Assembly (NCBI GenBank): GCA_963723965.1
Contig: CAVRSV010000015.1
Location: 1-64,000 of the forward strand
DNA from: JARRKC01 sp963723965
GTDB lineage: Bacteria > Acidobacteriota > UBA6911 > RPQK01 > JAPXNP01
DNA: 64,000 nucleotides
Reading direction: 5' to 3'
The notes under the pieces are model-generated. The model saw only the letters and a program-made list of their open reading frames with translations, was not told where the DNA came from and made no database searches. This document shows, in pieces, positions 19,026 to 30,200 of this stretch. Position numbers and translations under genes: made by a program. How positions within the stretch are numbered: the stretch's first letter is position 1; each line of letters starts with the position of its first letter.

Positions 19026-21458
19026 ATGGGAGAGAGCGGCTCCTGCTCTGTTTGTGGTCTCGATTTCGACCCGCAGGCGTCTGGGGGACTCTGCCCCCGC
19101 TGTCTCCTGGCGCATGCCCTGTCGGAAGATCCGGATACCTCTCTGTTGGGTGAGAGGGTGTCCCACTACGAGATCGTCGATCGCCTGGGGGCCGGCAGCA
19201 TGGGGGTCGTCTATGCGGCCCGTGATGTTCGCCTCGGCCGGGCGGTCGCCATCAAGTTCCTGCCCGAGGGTCTGCTGACGGACTCGTCCGCCCGGCGCCG
19301 GTTCGAGCAGGAAGCCCGGGCGGCATCTCATCTGAATCATCCCCACATCTGCGCGGTCTACGATGTGGGAGAGTTCGAAGAACGGCCGTTCATCGTCATG
19401 GAACTCAGCACGGGGAAGAGCCTTCGAGAATTTCTGGGAGGACGGCCGGTCGACGCCTGCGAACTGATCTCCCTGTGCCTTCAGATCACGGAGGGTCTGG
19501 CGGCGGCCCATCGAAATCGAATCCTGCACCGGGATCTCAAGCCGGCCAACATCTTCATCACCTCGGAAGGGCGAGCCAAGATCCTCGACTTCGGCCTGGC
19601 GAGGGAGATGCCCGCGGCGGGCACGCAGACGATCGATATCAGTCTTTCCGGTGGCACTGCAGTTGCCGGGACTCTCCCCTACATGGCTCCTGAACTCTTC
19701 GAGGACAGACCCGCCGATTCTCGCTCCGACCTCTTCTCGCTGGGTGTGCTGTTCTACGAGATGGCCACCGGTACCTGTCCCTTTCAGCGTCGGACTTCCC
19801 AGGCCACCGTGGCAGCCGTCCTGAAGGATCAGCCGCAATCGGCGGAGAAGCTGAATCCGCAGGTCCTCCAGGGCTGGGCCGGGTCATCGACAAGTTCCTC
19901 GAAAAGGAACCGGCGAAACGCTACCGGGATTGTTCGGCTCTCTGCGACGAACTTCTGCAGCTGGAGCGTCCCTCGAGGCATCCGGACGGCGGGCCCGGAT
20001 TCCCGCCGCCGTGCGATGGCTGGTCCTGGTGGTGATCCTCGTGTGTATCGGTCTCCTGTGGAACCACCTAGCACTCAGCCTACCGGCGAGGATGCCATCG
20101 CCGTTCTGCCCTTCGAGAATCTCTCGGGTGATCCGGACCAGGACTACCTCGCCGATGCCATGACCGATGCCCTGATCGCCTCGTTGGCCCAAATCCAAGG
20201 GCTCGAGGATCCCCTCGAGAACCACCATGATGCGCTACCGCGACTCCGGGAAGGTTATCCCGAGGATTGGGCGGGAGTTGCAGGTGGATGCGGTTGTAGA
20301 GGGGAGTGTCCAGAAGACGGGAGACGAGGTACTGGTTCGGACGCGGCTCATCGATGCGCGGACCGACGACACACTCCTGGCCAGGGAGGTGTCCGGACGA
20401 TTCGAGGGCATCATCAGTCTCGAAAACGAGGTCACGCGGACCGTGGTCAGCGGCGTTCGTCCCAGGCTGAGCCCGCCGCCGGGCGACGCGCTCCCTCCGG
20501 CCCGGCCCGTCGATCCGAAGGCGTACGAAGCCTACCTGCGCGGTCTTTACCTCCTGAACAAACGAGAGAATCCGCGCAGAGCGGTCGAGTACTTCGAGAC
20601 CGCCCTGCGAATCGAACCATCCAATGCATTGGCCCATGCTCAGTTGGCGCACGCCTACCTCATGCTGTCGGCTTATGCCGATGAACCTCCCCTGCGGGTG
20701 GCTGGGCTGGCGGGCGAGGCGGCGACGGAGGCCCTGCGCCTCGATCCGTCGCTACCCGAGGGTCTGGTCGCCCAGGCGGCCATCCGCATGCAGTTCGAAT
20801 GGAAATGGGAGGAGGCCGAAGCGCTCTTCCTCCGGGCCCTCGAGATCGCTCCGCACTATGCCCTTGCTCACCACTGGTATGCCCTGTCTCTTGCTGCGCA
20901 GGGGAAACTGGATGAAGCTCTGGCTCAGGTCCGGGCCGCCAAGGAGCTCGAACCCGATTCGCCGCTGGTCAGCGCTGCCCTGGGTCGGATCTGTTATTTC
21001 CGCCGCGAGTATACCCGTGCCCACCAGTACCTTGGCGAGGCCCTCGAACTCGAGCCCGGGCTCGCGCCGGCTCATCTGGCCAGGGGCCTCGTTTTCCTGC
21101 AGGAAGACCAACCCGAGCGGTCCCTCGAAGACTTCCAGGAGGGTCTCCGAGCGTGGTCCGACGCCGGGCCTTTACTGTCTGCGCTGAGATTGACTCTTCG
21201 CCAGGACCCTTCCGATCCTCCCACACTCCTCGAGCGACTCGACAGGCCGCGGGGTGCCTCCGATCTGCCGCCCTTCAGTCTTGCGATCCTGTCAGCCTTC
21301 ATCGGCGACTCCGCGTCCACCCTCGACTCTCTCGAACGGGCCGCCCGCGATCGGTCCGAGTACGTCGTCTTTCTCGACGTCGATCCTCTGTTCGACTTCC
21401 TGCACGGCCATCCCCGCTTCCGGACCTGCGACGCAAAATGGGCCTGGGCGGGGACTGA
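19026..21458 (+). CDS. Zinc-ribbon Ser/Thr kinase with FlgO/TolB-like and TPR modules (five frameshifts)
   Basis: It begins with a zinc ribbon (Cys 7, 10, 23, 26) and a full kinase domain: RLGAGSMGVVY, VAIKFLP, HRDLKPAN and DFGLA. Downstream parts remain readable only in other frames: the end of the kinase (RVIDKFLEKEPAKRYRD), a membrane helix (VRWLVLVVILVCIGLLW), IAVLPFENLSGDPDQDYLAD, RELQVDAVVEGSV and TPRs. Five one-base changes restore them: +C near 19866, +G near 19990, +C near 20076, -1 near 20205 and +G near 21421. The last gives the family-typical ending RFRDLRRKMGLGGD with a stop at 21458. The repaired protein has about 810 residues. The first 280 residues alone would still be an intact kinase domain. 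Its operon partner is the sigma factor just upstream. Confidence 0.8.
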
Positions 21459-21580
21459 AGCGCGCCCGCGCTCTCGTGGCGTTCTCAGACGCAGTCATCC
21501 GCCGGGGCTGTAACCTCCCGAGGTGCTTCCTGTAGTACCCGCTGATCGGCAACATCAGCAGACAGCCGAAGGGAGGCAAT

Positions 21581-24500
21581 ATGTCCGCGGGAGCAATAGT
21601 GCTGATTGTGGTCCTTTTGATGCTGCTCCTCTTCTTGTGCTTCTCCGCCTTCGCGCGGTCAAAGCAGGCCCTGGATGAATGTGAGAGCCTCCAGCTGGGG
21701 CTGTGCCATCTCGAAGCTGAGGTGAAGCGCCTGAAGAAGAAAGACGCCCAACCGGCAGGACCGATGCAGGCCCGGGCCGTCGGCCCCGCTGGCGGTCATG
21801 AATCGGCCGCGGCCACCCGGAGGAGAGCAGCGAACGGGATCGCTGCCGCATCACCGCTGCCCGAAGCTCACACACCGCACAGTTCCCCCGGCTCAAAGGA
21901 GCCATCGGACCGGCCCACCACGACCGGTGTCGTCGCCCCGAGCGGCAGCCGCGGTATCGACTGGGAGCAGTTTGCCGGAGCGCGACTCTTTGCCTGGATC
22001 GGAGGTTTCGCCCTCTTCCTCGGCGTGGCCTTCCTGGTCAAGTACTCCATCGAACAGGGATTGTTGAGCCCGTCGGTCCGAGTCTCGGTGAGCGCCCTGG
22101 TCGGGACCGCGGCCGTCGTTGCCGGCCTGCGTCTGATTGGACGCTATCGCTATGCGGGACATGCGCTGTGTGCAGCCGGCCCGGCGATCCTGTTCGTTGC
22201 TGTCTACGCCGCCTACGACCTCTACCACTTCATCGGTGTTCAGGGCGCCTTTCTGCTCATGGTGGCCGTGACGAGTACGATGTTCTGGCTGGCGATCCGT
22301 ATTGGCTTTCTCGATACATCTCCGTGCTGGGACTCGTCGGCGGGTTCCTGACTCCGGCTCTGCTGTCGACGGGAACGGACAATCCGTTGGGACTTTTCGG
22401 GTACCTGGCTCTGCTCGATGGCGGGCTCATACTGGTGGCCCTCAAACGGAAGTGGACCTTCCTGATTGGTCTGTCGGCACTGGCCACACTGATCGCCGAG
22501 CTGGCCTGGCTGGACCAATTCTTCAACCCTTCGAAGACCGGCGCGGCCGTTGCTGTCCATCTCCTGTTTGCCTCGCTCTACGTCGCTTCCGAGAGGCGGG
22601 CCCACGGTGCCGGCCTGTCCGATTCCCTGACCCGGGTGACGGCTGCCGGCATGCCTCTGTTCTCGCTGCTGGGCTTTGGCCTCGTGTTGGTCTTGCTGCC
22701 CCGGCCCGAGTAACAGCTTGGACTCTCATTGCTGTTCGTCTTTTGCCTGAATGTCCTGGTGCTCGGGCTGGCCGCACTGAGCGACCGGTTTGTTTGGGCT
22801 CAGCTCGCGATGGGCACTGCGACCTTCGCCTGGCTCTTGCTGTGGACGATCCGGGATGTCACCACGGAGACCCTCTTCTGGGCGCTGGGAGCGTACCTGG
22901 GCTTCGGTTTCGATGCAGGCCGTGTTCCCACTGATCCTGCGGGCCAGGCGGGCCCTCTCACCGATCAACGCCGTCTGGGCGAACGCCGCCACCCTGTCGA
23001 TGTTCGTGCCGATCCTGTTTCTGGCCAGCGGACAAGTCTCGTTTTCCTGGGTCATTTGGACGGGCCTCTTCGGAATGGGATCGATCGCGCTGTGGACCGC
23101 CCTCAACCTGGATGTGCGGTGGGTGGCGCATGGAGTGCTCGGGCTGATGCTGGTAGCCTTCGCCATCTATTTGGGGCGTTTGGAAGGTCCCCGCGATGTG
23201 GGCAGCCTGATCCTGTTGCTGATGCTGTTTACCCTGAACTTCCTGGCGGCCTCTCTGGTGCTGGAGCGGACGCAGAGAGCAGCCGAAGGCCGTGCACTCC
23301 GAGGTCACGGGGCAGGGGAGTCTGGGGGCGGTTTTCTCACGGCCGATCTGGTTCGGACCCCGGTTCTCGGTGTCTTGATGCCATTCTTCCTGTTGGTGGC
23401 CGCCATCTCACGCCTCGAGGTGCACAACCCGGCGCCGCTCTTCGGACTGGGGTTCCTCCTGACGATTCTCTTGCTGGGACTGGTCTACTTCCTGCGGACG
23501 GACGAGGTGATGCATCGTCGGACTGGCCGCTGTTCTGTTTCTGGAGTGGATCTGGCATCTCCGACGCTTCGATGCCGAGTCCGTGCTGCTCTCCTTGCCC
23601 TGGTACGTCGTATTTGCGGGCGTCTTCATGTTCTTTCCCTTCCTGTTCCGCCAGGCCATGCGCACGCGCCGGCTGCCCTGGTTCGCAGCCGGATTCTCAG
23701 CACCGCTCCATTTCTTCCTGATCTACGATTCGGTGGCGAAAGCGTGGGGCAAGACGTGGATCGGGCTCCTTCCTCTCCTGTTCGCGCTGATCGGTCTCGG
23801 CCTCCTGTTGTGGCTGCTCGGCATCATCCCGGAGGGGCTTCCATCCCGGCGCACGCTGGTGGCCCTGTTCGCCGGTGTCACGTTGTTCTTCGTCAGTCTC
23901 GTGTTCCCGCTCCAGTTCCACAGGGAGTGGCTGACGTTGGGCTGGGCCCTCGAGGGTACTGCTCTGGTCTGGCTGTTCCATCGAATTCCGCACCCCAACC
24001 TGAAGCGCTGGGCCCTGGGTCTCTTGCTGATCGCGTTCGCCCGTCTGGCTGTCAATCCCGCTGTCCTGACATATCACCCGGTCCAGCAGATCCCGGTTCT
24101 CAACTGGTATCTCTACGCCTATGGAATCGTCACGGCGTGTCTCGTCGCGGCGGCCTGTCTCTGGCGTCCGCCCAGGGAACGCTACGGGGAAATCGCGGTG
24201 CGGCCTCTGTTGTATGCACTCTCGGCCGTCCTGGTCTTTCTCCTGATGAATATCGAGATTGCGGACTTCTATAGCACGGGCGACTTCCTGACCTTTGCGT
24301 TCGGCAACAGCTTCGCCCAGGATCTGACCTACTCCCTGGCCTGGGGCATCTTCGGGCTTGCCCTCCTGATGGCGGGAATCCGCATTTCCAGCCGGGGAGC
24401 TCGCGTCGGCGCCCTGATCCTGATCGCCGTCACGACGCTGAAACTCTTCTTCTACGATCTCTGGAGCCTCGGCCAGCTCTACCGAGTCGCGGCATTCGTC

Positions 24501-24599
24501 GGACTGGCCGTCGTGTTGATCCTGGCCTCGGCACTCTATCAGCGGCTGGTTTCTACAGAACCTCGAGAGGCCGGGCCTTCGGGTTTCTCTGAAAGATGA
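21581..24599 (+). CDS. DUF2339 large multi-pass membrane protein (three frameshifts and one stop)
   Basis: ATG 21581 has GGGAGG upstream. A short N-terminal helix and coiled coil lead to the DUF2339 signature WEQFAGARLFAWIGGFALFL, then about 25 hydrophobic helices to FFYDLWSLGQLYRVAAF near the C-terminus, a hallmark of the family. The reading frame changes near 22305, 22917 and 23515, and a TAA interrupts at 22711. Each shift is repaired by one base (+T; -G; -G). Repaired length is about 1005 residues, as expected for DUF2339. The family's function is unknown. Fragments read separately could be mistaken for four small membrane proteins. Confidence 0.8.
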
Positions 24600-24681
24600 C
24601 CCTGGCGGGTCTTTGGCGCTCGCGTCCTCACCGCGGCAGGGCGAGGTGGGCTAGACTTGATCCATCGACACGGGAGGAACA

Positions 24682-25704
24682 ATGAGCGAGAAGATTAACC
24701 GACAATTCCGGCTCCGGTCGCGGCCGAGCAACCGCATCGAAGCTTCGAACTTCGACTTCGTCAAGGGTAAGATGCCCACCCCGGGCCCCGGGCAGGCGCT
24801 TGTTCGGGTGCTCTACCTGAGTCTCGATCCCACGAACCGGATCTGGATGAGCGACCGGGAGCAGTACATGCCTCCCGTCGAAATCGGCGAGGTGATGCGG
24901 GGAGGCGGCATCGGCGTCGTCGTCCGGTCGAAATCGTCCCGATTCCGGGAGGGTGACCGGGTGGTCGGGCTGACGGGCTGGCAGGACTACTGTCTGGTCG
25001 ACGAGGGCGCCCCCGCCATGAGAGTTCTGCCTGCGGATCTCCCGGTGCCTCTGCCCACGATGCTGGGCGCGTGTGGGATGACCGGACTAACCGCCTATTT
25101 TGGTCTCCTCGATCTCGGACGTCCGCAGCCGGGGGAAACGGTGGTCGTCTCCGCGGCGGCGGGTGCGGTGGGCTCGGTGGCCGGTCAGATCGCGGCACTG
25201 AAAGGGTGCCGGACCGTCGGGATTGCCGGCGGAAAGGACAAGTGCCGCCACCTGCTGGAAGAGCTTGGGTTCGATGCCGCTGTCGACCGGAAGGCGGCCG
25301 ACTGGAAGGAGCAGCTGGCCCGCGCCACTCCGGACGGAGTGGACGTCAACTTCGAGAATGTCGGCGGCGAGATCATGCAGGCCGTGATGGCCAGGATGAA
25401 CCTCTTCAGCCGGATGCCCCTGTGCGGGCTGATCTCGGGCTACAATGCTTCGGAACCGATGCTGGGGGACTTTGGGGCGATTCTGATCAAGCGGATCAGT
25501 GTCCGTGGCTTCATCGTGCTGGACTTCGCGGAGCGATACGCGGAAGGCACCGGCCAGCTCGTTCAGTGGGTCGCCGAAGGCAGGATCAAGCATCGGGAGA
25601 CGATCGTCGACGGCCTCGAGCGGGCGCCGTCCGCCATCAACATGCTTTTCGACGGCGGGAACTTCGGAAAGCTGATCGTCAAAGTTTCAGATCCGGACGA
25701 TTGA
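24682..25704 (+). CDS. NADP-dependent MDR-superfamily oxidoreductase (double-bond reductase type)
   Basis: 340 residues from ATG 24682 with GGGAGGAAC upstream. It belongs to the zinc-free medium-chain reductases related to leukotriene-B4 12-hydroxydehydrogenase and CurA. Evidence: the LYLSLDPTNRIWM N-terminal motif, GACGMTGLTAYFGLLDLG, the nucleotide loop SAAAGAVGSVAGQIAALKGC and NFENVGGEIMQAVMARM. These enzymes reduce activated C=C bonds of enones with NADPH, often for detoxification. No neighbour suggests a particular substrate. Confidence 0.93.
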   Translation: MSEKINRQFRLRSRPSNRIEASNFDFVKGKMPTPGPGQALVRVLYLSLDPTNRIWMSDREQYMPPVEIGEVMRGGGIGVVVRSKSSRFREGDRVVGLTGWQDYCLVDEGAPAMRVLPADLPVPLPTMLGACGMTGLTAYFGLLDLGRPQPGETVVVSAAAGAVGSVAGQIAALKGCRTVGIAGGKDKCRHLLEELGFDAAVDRKAADWKEQLARATPDGVDVNFENVGGEIMQAVMARMNLFSRMPLCGLISGYNASEPMLGDFGAILIKRISVRGFIVLDFAERYAEGTGQLVQWVAEGRIKHRETIVDGLERAPSAINMLFDGGNFGKLIVKVSDPDD

Positions 25705-25891
25705 AGTCCCCTTCACTGACCCGGATCTCGAGTCGCGGGCCCTCGTGGGCCCCTCGTCCGATTCGCCACGCGGAAACGGGGCGCACAGAAGAAGCTCGCA
25801 AAGGCGCGCCGAAGCATTCGGAGCGGCGCCCTCCGGTGAGGGTGGTGCGACGGAACCAGCAAGGCAGGCCGGAAGGGCTGTCGGCCACCCG

Positions 25892-27292
25892 TCAGAGGGG
25901 AACGAAGAGGTGCACCCGGGTTCCCTGGCCAGGCCTGCTGGTGATCTGGAGCCGGCCGCCCAGGATTTCGACCCGCTCCCGGATGCTGCGGAGGCCGAAA
26001 CCCTCGGAAATCGTGCAGCCGTCTTCTAAACGGCTGGGGTCGATGCCGCATCCGAAGTCCTCCACGATGACTTCGATCCAGGCATCCTGACGTCGGAGCC
26101 GCACTTCTGCCCGGCCCGATCCGGAATGCTTGGAGACGTTGTTCAACAGCTCCCGGACTGCCCGATAGAGCATGCTGCTGGTGGCCGCATCGCCGGGTTC
26201 CACTCCGGGAGGCGCCTCCACGCTGACATCCAGCCCGTGGCTCTTCCGCATCAGTTCACCCAGGCGGCGGAGTGCCGGGACCAGGCCCGATTCGTCCAGG
26301 GTCAGAGGACTCAACTCGTGGGAGAGAGACCTGGACAGCTCGACGGCCCGGTCCAGCAGCGACTGCACGTCTTCTGCTTTTTGTCTCTCCCGGCGGGGGG
26401 GCGTGTGTTTGATCAGGCTGCTGAGCTGGAGCCTGGCTCCGACCAGAATCTGCTGGAGGTCGTCATGGAGGACTTCCGCCAGCCTTCGTCTCTCGCGATC
26501 TTCGGTTTCCGAGAGCTGAAGCGTCAACTCCTGCATTTGAGCGGTGCGCTTTTCGAGAGCGAGGTTCAGTTCCGACAGCCGCTCGGATCGATCCCGCAAG
26601 TTCTCCTCTGCCCTGACTCGTCTGGCCACCTCATCTTGAAGCTCCGCGATGGTCCGCTCGAGCTCCTCCGTGCGTTCTCGTACCCGGTCCTCGAGCGCCC
26701 GATTCCAGGACTCGAGTTGTTGTTCGTTTAGTTTCTGTGCCCCGATGTCGCTGAGGGCCAGCAGGTGAGCCCCGCCGGAACACTCGTGCTGCAGGGGCAG
26801 GATGACTACGGACGTCCACAGGTGCGAATCAGCGGGGAGGCGGAATCTGAGTTCGCAGGTCTGGACCGTCCGCGAATCTCTCGCTCGGATGATGTGGAGA
26901 TGCAGGGCGTCTGCTGCCGTTTGATCGAACAAAAACTTCGCCAGATGTGCGCCGATCACTTCCGCGCGATCCAGTCGCAGCATGGATGGAACGGCGAGGT
27001 TGCATTCCCTGATTGTCTGCTCCTCATCCAGGGTCAGTAGACCGACGGGAGCAAATCTGTAGAGGTCGCGGTAGCGTCGGCTGACCTCCTCGAGTTCCAG
27101 GTACGCTCGCTGGAGTTCTTCATTTTGAAGCTCCAACTCGATCTGGTGAACCTGCAGTTCGTAGACGAGGTCACGAACGTCCTCCTTTGAGAGTTCGGCG
27201 ACGTGGCCCGAACTCAGAGTGGCCAGCCGCTCGGCCCGGCGGCGAAGCTCATCGGAGGTGTGGTCGGGTCGCAGGTCCGAGCGGTCACTCAT
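25892..27292 (-). CDS. PAS-containing sensor histidine kinase (HisKA_3 type)
   Basis: 466 residues without obvious membrane helices. An N-terminal coiled coil leads to a PAS domain at about 75-190 (YRFAPVGLLTLDEEQTI). A second coiled coil is followed by the phosphoacceptor helix ERRRLAEVLHDDLQQILVGA, with His in the HisKA_3 motif. The HATPase has ELLNNVSKHS and DFGCGID boxes. The ATG at 27292 lies inside the end of the upstream CheB/CheR gene (8-bp overlap), implying translational coupling. Such kinases normally phosphorylate a NarL/LuxR-type response regulator; none is encoded in this window. Confidence 0.92.
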   Translation of the reverse strand: MSDRSDLRPDHTSDELRRRAERLATLSSGHVAELSKEDVRDLVYELQVHQIELELQNEELQRAYLELEEVSRRYRDLYRFAPVGLLTLDEEQTIRECNLAVPSMLRLDRAEVIGAHLAKFLFDQTAADALHLHIIRARDSRTVQTCELRFRLPADSHLWTSVVILPLQHECSGGAHLLALSDIGAQKLNEQQLESWNRALEDRVRERTEELERTIAELQDEVARRVRAEENLRDRSERLSELNLALEKRTAQMQELTLQLSETEDRERRRLAEVLHDDLQQILVGARLQLSSLIKHTPPRRERQKAEDVQSLLDRAVELSRSLSHELSPLTLDESGLVPALRRLGELMRKSHGLDVSVEAPPGVEPGDAATSSMLYRAVRELLNNVSKHSGSGRAEVRLRRQDAWIEVIVEDFGCGIDPSRLEDGCTISEGFGLRSIRERVEILGGRLQITSRPGQGTRVHLFVPL

Positions 27293-30200
27293 GTCCCCTC
27301 CGAGAGACCTCCTCGAAGGCCAGCAGGGTCAGAATGGGCTGGCGGTCCCGTCCTTTGATCTTCTGGGCATTCACCTGCAGGACAATCCGGTCGCCGCTCT
27401 CGAGCGTCCGCTCGAGGTCGAAGCCTTGAACCGTCTCCCGCGGTGGCAGGGTGGACTCCAGCAGTTGGCGCAGGCGGTCGTCTTTCCATGTCCCATGGCT
27501 CAGATCGTAGATGCGTCGGTCCTGAACATCCTCGCGCCGAAAGTGGAAAGTCTCGAGGAAAGCTTCACTGGCGGAAATGATGTGGAGGGAGCGATCGAGC
27601 ACCACCAGGGGCGCCCGGACGGTCTGGATGACGCCCTCGAGGTACTCTCGGACGAGGTTCTCTTCGAGGGAGCGGTTCAAGAGGCGAGCCAAATCGAAAA
27701 TCGTGATCACCATGCCCTTGATGGCATTCTCACTGGTGCGGTAGGGCATGATCCGGACGATATACGACCTTTGATCGGCTCCCGTGACGTACCTCTCGCG
27801 GGGAGCCAAGGTGGCCAGGACCTGCCGGCAGTCCTCAACGAGGCGCTCGTAGCGGAGAGTGGTCGCCAGGTCGCTCAAGGGACGGCCGACGTCCGACTCG
27901 ATCAAGGGGATCACCTCCTTGGCAGCCTCGGTGTAGCGCTTCACCCGGAGTCGCTCGTCCAGGTAGATGGTGGCCACTTGCGTGGCATTCAGGAGGTTTT
28001 TGAGGTCGTCGTTCGCATGAGCCAGTTCCTCCACTTTCGAACTCAGTTCGGCATTGACCGTGTTCAATTCCTCGTTGAGAGACTGCATCTCTTCCTTGGA
28101 GGTCTCCATCTCTTCATTCGTGCTTTGCAGTTCCTCGTTGGTCGACTGAAGCTCTTCATTACTCGACCTCAGCTCTTCATTGGACGTCTCCATCTCCTCG
28201 ATCGTGGTCTGGAGTGACTCCCGCGAAAGCCTCAGTTCCCGCTCCAAATCGGCTTCCCGTCCAGTCTGAGATTCCGTCTCGGAAGGCTCAACCTCGATCG
28301 GGCCGTCCAATACCGGAGTGAAGGTAATGACGAAGAGGCCCCGGATTGCCTCCGGCTCCTGGATTGGAATGACGGAGAGGTTGGTGAGCGAAAAGGCGTG
28401 GTTCGTGCGAACGCGCACCCTTTCCCAGGAGACTTCCTTCTTCTCCGACTGGGCGCGACGCAGGGCCGCCACCAGGGCGGGCGCCAACCCCTCCCGGGCC
28501 ATGTCGAAGATGTTGCTGGTCGGTCTGCCCTGTGCGAGTTCCAGGTACGGACCGGTGCGGCCGTGAACGAAAACCGTGTTGCCACTGCCGTCGACGACCA
28601 CGCTGGTTGGAGCGAACCGCTCGATAAGGACTCGCTCGAGCAGATTCGAGATGTGGGTGCGCACGGCTCTGGACGGGCCCTCCTCGGCCGCTTCCTCAAT
28701 GGCAGTCGTCTTAGGGTGTGCCGCCGGAAATCTCGGGGCCGGACCGGCGTAAGTTCCCGTATCCTTGCGCCGGAGGATCTTCCACCTCGAATCGACGGTC
28801 TCGAACAGCTCACCGGACGTGCCGACGCTTTCCGAGCTCCCCAGAAAGAGGATCCCCCCCGGCCGAAGCGCGTAATGGAAGACCGGGAGGAGACGTCTCT
28901 GTACCTCCGATTCCAGATAGATCAGGAGGTTACGACACACGATGAGATCGAGTTTCGTGAACGGTGGATCCTTGATCACGTCCTGAGTGGCGAACACGAG
29001 GAGCTCCCGGATTTCCTTGCGGATGCGGTAGCCGCGATCTTCCCGCGTAAAGTAGCGCTCCAGCCGTTCCGGAGAGACGTCCGCGGAGATTCCATCCGGA
29101 TATTGCCCGGCCCGGGCGAGTCCGATCGCCCGTTCGTCCAGATCGGTTCCGAAGATTTGCACCTCCACCGGCCGCTGGACCTTTTGCAGCTGCTCATGCA
29201 GCAGAATCGCCACCGAATAGGCCTCTTCTCCCGTGGCGCAGCCGGGGACCCAGACCCGCAACGTCCGGTGGAGCGGGTCCCGGAGGAGCAGACCGGGCAG
29301 AGCCTTCTCGGCCAGCACCTCGAAAGCGGCGGAATCCCGGAAGAAGCTCGTCACACTGATCAGGAGCTCCCGCAGGAGCAGTTGACCCTCGCCGTGATTC
29401 TGCTGCAGATAGCGGCAGTAGTCGCGGGCATTTTCGAGCTGATGGACATTCATCCGCCGCCCGATGCGGCGCGCCATCGTGCCCCTCTTGTAGCCGGTGA
29501 AGTCGTGACCGGTCTGCAGCCGGAGTTGCACCAGAATGCGCTGGATCTCCTGGGAGGGCAGGAGGGACTGATCCCGTCTCGACAGGCCTCCGGAAAGATA
29601 GGGTCCCCGAGTATAGTCCTGCAGGGCGCGAGGCATCTCCGCGGGCGGCAGAACGTAGTCCACCAGCCCCGTGGCGATGGCGCTGTTGGGCATGCTGCTG
29701 TACTTCGCGGAGGAGGGCTCCTGCACCATTACCATGCCGCCGGCCGCCTTGATGGCCCGGGCTCCCAGCGTGCCGTCCGTTCCCGCGCCGGAGAGGACGA
29801 TGCAGATAGCATGTTCTTCCCGGTCTGCCGACAGATGCCGGAAAAAGTGATCGATACTGCCGGGCGAAGACCTTCCCGTGTCCAACGTGGCCACATGCAG
29901 AGTCCCCTGCCCGATTTCCAGCAGGCCTTCAGGAACTGCGACATAGACATGGTCCGGTTTCACGCGCAGCCCCTCCACCGCCTCGAGCAGGGGCATCCCG
30001 GTCACTTTTCTGAGCAATTCGGGCAACAGACTGACGCGGCCCGCCTGCTGATGAGTGATGACCACGAAAGCAATGCCCGTATCGGTCGGTGTGTGGCTGA
30101 AGAATTCCTGGAGAGCCTCCAGTCCGCCGGCCGAACTACCGATGCCGACGATGGGGATGATCTTCGAACTCTCCTGCGGCCCTGCCGACGGGACCTCTCG

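Noticed and set aside
22168..23721. Separate small membrane protein genes in the DUF2339 region
   Set aside because: The fragments join into a single DUF2339 protein when one-base shifts are corrected; they lack their own starts and ribosome sites.
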